In this document: positions 27,001 to 32,128 of the stretch, in pieces
Layout of the letters: each line of letters opens with the position of its first letter
How positions within the stretch are numbered: the first letter of the stretch is position 1
DNA from: Spirochaetota bacterium
GTDB taxonomy: Bacteria > Spirochaetota > JAGLSM01 > JAKPMW01
Assembly: GCA_031283155.1 (NCBI GenBank)
Contig: JAITCI010000038.1
Coordinates: 1-32,128 of the forward strand
Direction of reading: 5' to 3'
Length of the DNA: 32,128 bases
Notes under the pieces: model-generated
Told to the model about the DNA's origin: nothing
Database searches by the model: none
The model's input: only the letters and a program-made list of their open reading frames with translations
Translations under genes and position numbers: made by a program

Positions 27001-27575
27001 AGCGCTCCCAGCGCATTGCCTCTTTCATCAAAAATGCGGCGGACGCATGTGACCAGGAAACCCTGTTCTTTTTCATCAAAATACGGCTCGGTAAAAACAA
27101 TTTCACCGTTTGCCCGAACCGCGTCCTTGTACCAGGAAAGCTCCCTGGGATCATTTTCCGGCCGCAGTTCCTGCCCTTGCGCGCTGATGTACAAACCCCC
27201 GAATATGTCAAAAACCCCATACAGTCTCTGTTCCCGCGAATGGCGCTTTCCGTTTTTGATTATGCTCTCGGAAACATCACGCATATACCTTTGCGCCACA
27301 GCGGAGCCGCTTCCCGTCAGAAGCAGGGTGTGCAGAGCCTCGGAAATGCTCGCCATCAGGGTCTTTGATTCCAGGAAATCCGACCATATTTTGGTCTGCG
27401 TGTGGGAAATCGTAATTTGCGCTTCTTTCACCAACTGTTCGCGCACTATTCCGCCCGCAAACCAATAGCTTGCGATAACCATAAGCGCAAACGCCACCCA
27501 CACGATGAGCGCCTGCAAATACTGCCGGGGGACGGCCTGTATCGCCTGTATTATGCGTTTAACAAATGTCATCAT
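24045..27575 (-). CDS. Hybrid sensor histidine kinase (Cache-PAS-PAS-HisKA-HATPase-REC-HPt)
   Basis: A 1176-residue membrane hybrid kinase. TM1 is about 20-42 and TM2 about 301-323, enclosing a periplasmic double-Cache-like domain (GGLYISAQGQELRPENDPRE, ALGALGMDMPLDRIVAYV). No HAMP is seen. PAS1 spans about 333-445; PAS2 about 468-572 carries four Cys (512, 520, 525, 529). The phospho-acceptor is His599 (SHELRTPLNA); the ATPase has NNLLSNAIKYT, DTGSGM and GTGLGM (781-786). The receiver Asp is 903 (FMDHLMPVMDG) and the HPt His is 1042 (HAIKGALANVG). A complete phosphorelay is thus in one chain; the output regulator is not in the window. The N terminus MMTFVKR is followed by the first helix. 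It is paralogous to the next kinase upstream. Confidence 0.93.
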   Translation of the reverse strand: MMTFVKRIIQAIQAVPRQYLQALIVWVAFALMVIASYWFAGGIVREQLVKEAQITISHTQTKIWSDFLESKTLMASISEALHTLLLTGSGSAVAQRYMRDVSESIIKNGKRHSREQRLYGVFDIFGGLYISAQGQELRPENDPRELSWYKDAVRANGEIVFTEPYFDEKEQGFLVTCVRRIFDERGNALGALGMDMPLDRIVAYVADTRITPGGFSMLFSKSLQNITHPEPKFVGKMIRELPGDIAGFADELAQGKNISEREVLNYKGKLSVGFVYHLENNWRLALITPYDEYYHDIYTMQIGLVILGIILAAILSVILVKILTSRDEANDRMQLMFDTMPLGATFYDKNSRAFDCNKSMIKLLGLSNKREFFDGSIDLSPKYQPDGILSGEKKAEMINKAFSEGYSRLEWTYQARDGAPVSAEVTLIRVKFKDDDMILVFTRDLRELKAVFDEIRRESEKSRAMSHWYESILNAVPLPIAAMDTDYKWTFINTAVEKYFGKTFRESLGLPCSNLGVSICNTENCGVVCAKKGIHQTFFSDNSLSYQVDVAVLKDLRGKTLGYVEVMQDITNLRQMAKKQADAESANFAKTTFLAKVSHELRTPLNAVLGIAEIQLQDEMLSADITEAFGRIRQSGAMLLGLINDILDLSKIEAGKLELLPNRYDAASLLKDTAQSNLLRIGSKPLSFNLQIDPAIPSELFGDELRIKQILNNLLSNAIKYTKEGWVKLTVEVDPLCAAENRIILVIRVQDTGSGMTEEQIQVLFEEYSRFNMVENRATEGTGLGMNITKRLVDMMGGEISVESKLNKGTMVTVRLPQERLSSKEIGANAADDLRWFRTNKKRFSREPMPYGSVLVVDDLESNIYVAKGLLTPYKLAIDVASSGAEALEKIEGGKVYDVVFMDHLMPVMDGIEAARQLRSMGYVQPIIALTANAVAGQAEMFLTNGFDGFISKPIDIRQLDAALLKYIRDRQTPEVIQAARSQTGRAAVEYGDAAQADSISSQLAETFLRDAAKVFGELEAVSQKTDPLAKEDIERSTFNFHAIKGALANVGETALFKLAAHLEESGKQNNAEAIQSGISPFLDSLRRVIEKISMIGNTEEFEEELTEVDFLHEKLKMIYNACAAYDKIVIKSAIGDLRCKKWTYAVSEMLKSISEHLLHSEFMEIADTIKNYMHI

Positions 27576-27632
27576 TGCGAATTTTCCCGTTTCAGTGTAA
27601 CGGAATATCTCCCTTAATACATTATCATTGCA

Positions 27633-27663
27633 AAGCCCGCGCTACAAGTATTACGCGCGGCTT
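27633..27663. repeat. GC-rich stem between the two kinase genes
   Basis: AAGCC-CGCG pairs with CGCG-c-GGCTT around a 12-base loop with one bulge. It lies about 90 bases past the upstream kinase stop and about 60 before the downstream kinase start. Only a short T-run follows, so it is at most a weak terminator or attenuator. Confidence 0.3.
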
Positions 27664-27749
27664 AGCCTGTAAACTTACTACAATAAATATACGTTTCCAG
27701 CCCTGTTTCATACACCGGAATTATTTCAGAGATATGCGGCAAACCGTAT

Positions 27750-30700
27750 TTATTGCCACTCAAAATCCCGTATATCCTCTATGATCGTTTCGAATCGGTT
27801 ATGCAAAAGATGCTCTGCAATCGCGCTCAATAGTTTTTGTACGGAAGGCGGCCATGTTTTTTCCATTATTATGCCTATCGTATTCTGCAGGGTAATTATG
27901 TCGCACACAATCGCCGCGTCCAGTATGGTGCGCAGTTTTTCGCGCAAATACTGTCTGTCTTCGCCGCTGAGCGGATATTCCGCATTCCCGGCGGCGGGAG
28001 TCATATCCGTAATCAGACTCCGGATCGAGTCCATAAATTCGCCGATCCGCGACCGAAACGCCGGAATATCCTCCGTTTTGGCGCGCTCCTCCAGAAACGC
28101 CGCCTGTTTTGAGAGTTCGGTTTTTCCGATATTCGCCAGCGCGCCTTTCAGGGCATGCATATCTGCGGCATATTGCTGAAAGGATTCTTTCCCGGTTTTT
28201 TCGCCCGCCATCTCTGTCTCCAGATCCGCAAGAATTCTTTTTGCGTCCTGCGCGAAAATTCCGGCGACCTGCGAAGAAACGATGCTCGTGCCGCTATTTT
28301 GATTCAGAGCTGCCTGAATGGGCAGCTGTTTGCCGCGAATATATTTTCTGAGAACAGCGTCCAGATTGTTTACGTCTATCGGCTTGAAGATGCAGGCGTC
28401 AAAACCATTTTGCGTGAACTTCTCTTCCTGCCCTGCCAGCGCATTGGCCGTCAGCGCAATGATGGGACCTGTCCATCCATCCCCGCGCAGCCGGCGAACC
28501 GTTTCCATGCCATCCATTACAGGCATCAGGTGATCCATAAACACAATATCATACGCGCCGCCGGCATTGATCTTGTCAATCGCCTCAAACCCGCTGCCTG
28601 CGGTATCGATTTGCAGTTTATAGGGCGTTAAAAGACCCTTCGCGACGAACAGGTTTGTTTCCAAATCATCCACAATCAAAACGCGGCCATACGGCATGGG
28701 CTCATATATGATCTTTGGCGTTTTTATATGGAACTGCCGCAGATTTTCGGCCAGATCCCTGCCTATCCTTTCCGGGCCCTGGCTCTTTTGCGGCAATCGT
28801 ACGCAAAATTCAGAACCCTTGCCCGGCTCGCTTGTTATACATATTTCGCCGCCCATCATTTCGACAAGACGCCTGGTGATACTCATGCCCAGTCCGGTTC
28901 CTTCAGTCGCATACATATCAGCAGGATTAAAGCGCGTGTATTCGTTGTAGAGCACCTGAACCTGTTCGGGCAACATCCCGCTGCCGCTGTCCCGCACTTT
29001 GAAAACAAGAACCACATCGTTTTCGGCATCCGGAAAGCAATCGGCTGTCACATCCAGCAGCACAAAACCTTCCCTTGTATACTTGAACGCATTGGAGAGC
29101 AGATTATTCAGGATCTGTTTGATCCGCAGGCAATCCCCCAGCAATTCCAGTGGGATGGAAGGATCAATATGCAGATTGAACTCAATCGGCTTGCTGCCGA
29201 TATATATGACGTTCAGCTGCACGGCGTCCCGGATGAGGCCTGCGATATCGTACCGGACGGGAAGCAGCTCCATTTTTCCGGCTTCAATTTTGGACAAGTC
29301 AAGAAGATCGTTGATAATGACAAGCAGCACGGACGCGGATTGATAAATTCTGCTGAAGGCCTCGGTCATTTCCGGTGACAAATTTTCCTGCAAGTGTATT
29401 TCCGCTATGCCAAAAACAGCGTTCATGGGCGTACGAATCTCATGGCTTATCCTGGCAAGAAATTCACTTTTGGTTGTGTTTGCCTGAATCGCCTCCTCCT
29501 TTGCCTCAATCAGTTCGGTGATATCGATTGAATGCTGCAAATGGACCACCATCCCGCCGGGCCATTCGATATAGCGATCCGTATTCCGGTAGATACGCTT
29601 TGTCAGCGCACTGTGCATCTCCCAGACAATAACTTTTTTTGGATCCTTGTCCAGTTCATGGCAAGGGCAGAATGGACACCGCTTATTTATCCCTTGCTGC
29701 AAAACTTTATAGCAGCGCTGCCCAACATAATCGCCTTCAAGCTTATAATGGCTTTTCATGGCTTGATTCAGAAAAATAATCTCTCCGGTTTCAGGAACCG
29801 TGGCATACACTATCGCATCCACGCCATCCAGTATATTTTTCAGGATATTCACCAGCCATTTTGACTCATCAATATAGGTTTCGATTTTATCAGTCATTGA
29901 ACGCGCAGATATATCGTGATGAAAGGCGGGCTTGCTCAAAAGCACAATATCCGCAAGCTCTTCGGATTCCCGCGCCACACTCTGAAAAACGCCGCGCAAA
30001 TCCTTTATGGCATTCGCGAGAATACCGATCTCATTGCGGCTTTTCAAAACCTGGGCAGGCACAGGGATGAACATTTTACCTTCTGCGATACTCTGTATCG
30101 TTCCGGTCAGTTTGCGCACGGGATTGGTGACAGAGGCGCGCAGAAAGAAATACACAGTCAGTATAAGCGATATAAAACACGCGAAAAACAACCAGTTGGA
30201 TAAATTTATATACTCCGCTATTTCGCCATACATCTCATCTATGTCAATATCCGTGCCGAGTATCGCGATAATGTTTCCTTCGCTGTCCATGATCGGAGCG
30301 TGCGCGTAATAGAGCTTTCCATAGCCGCCCTCATAAACGCCTACTTCCGGCAGAGGTTTTTTAAGCGCATAAATTTGCTGTACCTCATCCCCCTGGGTAG
30401 TTACGGTGCCAAAGCCGTCATTGTCATAGCTCTCATAAACGTCCATATCGTCGGCGTCAACGATATAGGGGTAGAGAATTGTTCCGTCATCGTCTGTCAG
30501 CCCGGCATCCATAAAAACGTATAGAAATTTCGCGTGTCCCAGCGTCTTTAATGAACGGAATTTTTCCACTAAATTCCAATACCGTTCTGTTTTGTACACC
30601 TTTGCGACGTCAAGAAATTTATTCATTTTTGCCAATGCCGTTTTCTGCTCTTCGATTGGCGCGTTTGTATCCCGCAGACCAAGATATTCTTCGCGATCAT

Positions 30701-30971
30701 GGAAAAACCGCTTTTGCCGTTCCCGGAATTTTTCATCCATGGAGAGCATCATATCCGCGTAATATTTGATTTCTTCAGCGTCTATCGTAATTCCGATCAG
30801 TTTGTTGGTGAAGAGAATCCAGTCGGTCAGATTGGTTTTATAGGCATTGTAAAGACCGGTGCCGTTTACATACCCTGCAAGCAAAGACAGAAGAACTGTC
30901 AAAAACAGCAGAATCAATATTATTTGGATATCTATTCTGCGGAAAAATGCGCGCGTTCTCCGTCTTTTCAT
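27750..30971 (-). CDS. Hybrid sensor histidine kinase (Cache-HAMP-PAS-HisKA-HATPase-REC-HPt)
   Basis: A 1073-residue membrane hybrid kinase. TM1 (about 16-35) and TM2 (about 258-279) flank a periplasmic sensor with a Cache-like end (YYAHAPIMDSEGNIIAILGTDIDI). A HAMP follows (NPVRKLTGTIQSIAEGKMF, 283-301; EIGILANAIKDL). One PAS (about 376-485) has Cys420 and the cluster CPFCPC (432, 435, 437). His510 (SHEIRTPMNA) is the kinase site, followed by NNLLSNAFKYT and GTGLGM. The receiver Asp is 813 (FMDHLMPVMDG) and the HPt His is 939 (MHALKGALANIG). The start MKRRRTRAFF is preferred because the 84 codons upstream overlap the neighbouring gene and are basic noise. From the kinase core to HPt it is closely similar to the following kinase. 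Confidence 0.93.
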   Translation of the reverse strand: MKRRRTRAFFRRIDIQIILILLFLTVLLSLLAGYVNGTGLYNAYKTNLTDWILFTNKLIGITIDAEEIKYYADMMLSMDEKFRERQKRFFHDREEYLGLRDTNAPIEEQKTALAKMNKFLDVAKVYKTERYWNLVEKFRSLKTLGHAKFLYVFMDAGLTDDDGTILYPYIVDADDMDVYESYDNDGFGTVTTQGDEVQQIYALKKPLPEVGVYEGGYGKLYYAHAPIMDSEGNIIAILGTDIDIDEMYGEIAEYINLSNWLFFACFISLILTVYFFLRASVTNPVRKLTGTIQSIAEGKMFIPVPAQVLKSRNEIGILANAIKDLRGVFQSVARESEELADIVLLSKPAFHHDISARSMTDKIETYIDESKWLVNILKNILDGVDAIVYATVPETGEIIFLNQAMKSHYKLEGDYVGQRCYKVLQQGINKRCPFCPCHELDKDPKKVIVWEMHSALTKRIYRNTDRYIEWPGGMVVHLQHSIDITELIEAKEEAIQANTTKSEFLARISHEIRTPMNAVFGIAEIHLQENLSPEMTEAFSRIYQSASVLLVIINDLLDLSKIEAGKMELLPVRYDIAGLIRDAVQLNVIYIGSKPIEFNLHIDPSIPLELLGDCLRIKQILNNLLSNAFKYTREGFVLLDVTADCFPDAENDVVLVFKVRDSGSGMLPEQVQVLYNEYTRFNPADMYATEGTGLGMSITRRLVEMMGGEICITSEPGKGSEFCVRLPQKSQGPERIGRDLAENLRQFHIKTPKIIYEPMPYGRVLIVDDLETNLFVAKGLLTPYKLQIDTAGSGFEAIDKINAGGAYDIVFMDHLMPVMDGMETVRRLRGDGWTGPIIALTANALAGQEEKFTQNGFDACIFKPIDVNNLDAVLRKYIRGKQLPIQAALNQNSGTSIVSSQVAGIFAQDAKRILADLETEMAGEKTGKESFQQYAADMHALKGALANIGKTELSKQAAFLEERAKTEDIPAFRSRIGEFMDSIRSLITDMTPAAGNAEYPLSGEDRQYLREKLRTILDAAIVCDIITLQNTIGIIMEKTWPPSVQKLLSAIAEHLLHNRFETIIEDIRDFEWQ

Positions 30972-31048
30972 CGCATTATACGTCCCTTGCTCTGCGCATC
31001 CCGGTAATGTATTCCGCAGATCCTTTATCTTTCCCGGATATTGCGCTT

Positions 31049-31945
31049 TCACGCCCCTGTGCCGTACTGCTCCTGTAGAACCTTCTGTACCCCGCCGGCA
31101 CCCATGACAGCGACCCCCTGGATAAAGGGGCGGGCGATTAAAACTCGTTTTGCGCCCAGTGCCGCCGCCTTCATAAGATGCCCGCGTTTCCGCAAGCCGC
31201 CATCGACCCATATCTCGCCGCAAAAATTCCGTGCGCGCGCGGCCAGCATTTCCAGATTATACGCTATTCCGGGCAGCGCGTCGATAACCCGTCCGCCGTG
31301 GTTGGAGATAACAACAATATCGGGGCGAACCGCCTCCAGGAGTTCCAGCTCGCTCTCGCGGCAGATTCCTTTTATTATAAATGGGGTATGCACATTCCGC
31401 TTGATATCAAGCAACTGGGCGGCGTCTTTCCTTTCAAGGGCAGCCTTGCCCTCAATCGTGGCGAGCGTACAGGCGTCAATATCAACGCCGACGGCTTCCG
31501 CCCAGGACGCCGCCATTTCGTATCTGTCCAGAATCATGCGATTTGGATGCGGCTTGATGATAATCGCCGCCTTCTGTTCATACCGCGCGAGCGCCGCGAC
31601 CCCGTCGGTGAATTTATAGTCCGGCACGCCGTCCCCGATGCAGGAGTATATTGCGGCTTCCTTTGCCCCGCGCACCATCGCGTCGTGAAACTCCGCCTCC
31701 GGCAAAGCGCCGCCGACATTCTCATCGATTCCGGTAATGGGTGCCACAGCGATCTCGGGAAGATGCGGCGAGAGCGGCACATCGATCTCTTCCCATGAAC
31801 ATACATTGTTTATGAAACTCTCGCCCCGGCCGGCACCGCCCATCCCGGGAACCTCTCCGGCGCAGGCGCGTCCGTCGCAGAGGATACAGCCCCGGCACGC
31901 GCCATGTGTCCGCGCCGACAGCTCCGCTCTCCAGGTTTGCGGCAT
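31049..31945 (-). CDS. FMN-dependent alpha-hydroxy-acid oxidase/dehydrogenase-like protein
   Basis: A 298-residue TIM-barrel flavoprotein of the alpha-hydroxy-acid dehydrogenase family (lactate oxidase/glycolate oxidase relatives), oxidising a 2-hydroxy acid to the keto acid. C-terminal motifs are clear: IIKGI with the FMN-contacting Lys, SNHGGR with the catalytic His and Arg, VDGGLRKRGHLMKAAALGAKRVLIARPF. The N terminus carries a Cys cluster, CRGCILCDGRACAGEVPGMGG, found in the short anaerobe subgroup and possibly a metal or redox site. The ATG at 31945 has GCGGAGG five bases upstream; an earlier GTG at 31966 has none. The gene follows aldolase with a gap of about 26 bases, so it is probably co-transcribed. 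The substrate is unknown. Confidence 0.85.
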   Translation of the reverse strand: MPQTWRAELSARTHGACRGCILCDGRACAGEVPGMGGAGRGESFINNVCSWEEIDVPLSPHLPEIAVAPITGIDENVGGALPEAEFHDAMVRGAKEAAIYSCIGDGVPDYKFTDGVAALARYEQKAAIIIKPHPNRMILDRYEMAASWAEAVGVDIDACTLATIEGKAALERKDAAQLLDIKRNVHTPFIIKGICRESELELLEAVRPDIVVISNHGGRVIDALPGIAYNLEMLAARARNFCGEIWVDGGLRKRGHLMKAAALGAKRVLIARPFIQGVAVMGAGGVQKVLQEQYGTGA

Positions 31946-31971
31946 TAACGCCTCCGCCACAGACACAAAAC

Positions 31972-32128
31972 TTATTTCAAGTCCTTCATAATCTCGGGGG
32001 CGTGTCCGGAACTGCCCAGAACATTATCGTTTTTCGCTTTGTACATGACTTTCAGGGCGTCGCGCGCGGGACCGAGATATTTTCGCGGATCAAATTCCGC
32101 CGGTTTTTGCGCAAAGACCTCGCGGATT
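31972..32128 (-). CDS. fba: Fructose-1,6-bisphosphate aldolase class II, C-terminal end
   Basis: Only the last 51 codons are in the window; the 5' part lies beyond the right edge. They read IREVFAQKPAEFDPRKYLGP, then ARDALKVMYKAKNDN and VLGSSGHAPEIMKDLK, the characteristic C terminus of class II zinc aldolases that splits fructose-1,6-bisphosphate in glycolysis. The metal and catalytic residues lie outside the window. The stop (TAA, 31972-31974) is about 26 bases from the next gene's ATG on the same strand. Confidence 0.92.
   Translation of the reverse strand, partial: IREVFAQKPAEFDPRKYLGPARDALKVMYKAKNDNVLGSSGHAPEIMKDLK

Noticed and set aside
30972-31223. 84-codon extension of the upstream hybrid kinase
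   Set aside because: It overlaps the alpha-hydroxy-acid oxidase gene and reads as low-quality basic sequence before the natural MKRRRTRAFF membrane start.

Overview
The window is bacterial, compact and GC-rich, with genes on both strands in short divergent or convergent units and no rRNA or tRNA that I could see. The gene set points to a spirochaete of the Treponema type, possibly gut-associated: a secreted SUMF1-type protein, a Cys-rich FMN alpha-hydroxy-acid oxidase, class II aldolase, cobalamin-dependent MetH, a chemoreceptor, hybrid kinases ending in HPt, and repeat-rich spacers. This is inference from content; no phylogenetic marker was tested.

Layout. 1-725 (minus): 5' part of a secreted formylglycine-generating-enzyme-like protein. 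726-1732: about 1 kb without genes, packed with palindromes and direct repeats. 1733-3774 (minus): a ketoreductase and a ketoacyl-ACP synthase in tight order. 4130-9248 (plus): an A+T-richer defence island with a beta-class DNA methyltransferase, a small broken ORF, a large type IIG restriction-modification enzyme whose reading frame starts inside a (GACA)14 tract, and a PIN toxin with its partner. 9417-17385: a GNAT-like acyltransferase (minus), an M29 aminopeptidase and a chemoreceptor (plus), a PMCA-type calcium ATPase (minus), then cutA and a small lipoprotein (plus). 17386-17730: a second repeat cluster related to the first. 17731-23715: metH (minus), an LplT-like MFS carrier (plus), and an RlmI-like rRNA methyltransferase (minus). 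24045-30971 (minus): two tandem paralogous hybrid histidine kinases. 31049-32128 (minus): an alpha-hydroxy-acid oxidase-like protein and the 3' end of fructose-bisphosphate aldolase.

The main finding is the type IIG enzyme. Its second codon is followed by 14.5 units of GACA, translated as repeated Asp-Arg-Gln-Thr. Gain of one unit gives a stop at 5373 and loss of one gives a stop at 5387, so the frame stays open only at 14 plus or minus multiples of three units. This is the architecture of an ON/OFF phase-variable gene, so both restriction and genome-wide methylation could switch in a subpopulation. The second theme is a family of intergenic hairpins and inverted elements shared between spacers that lie more than 16 kb apart, with stems that vary in sequence but keep their pairing.
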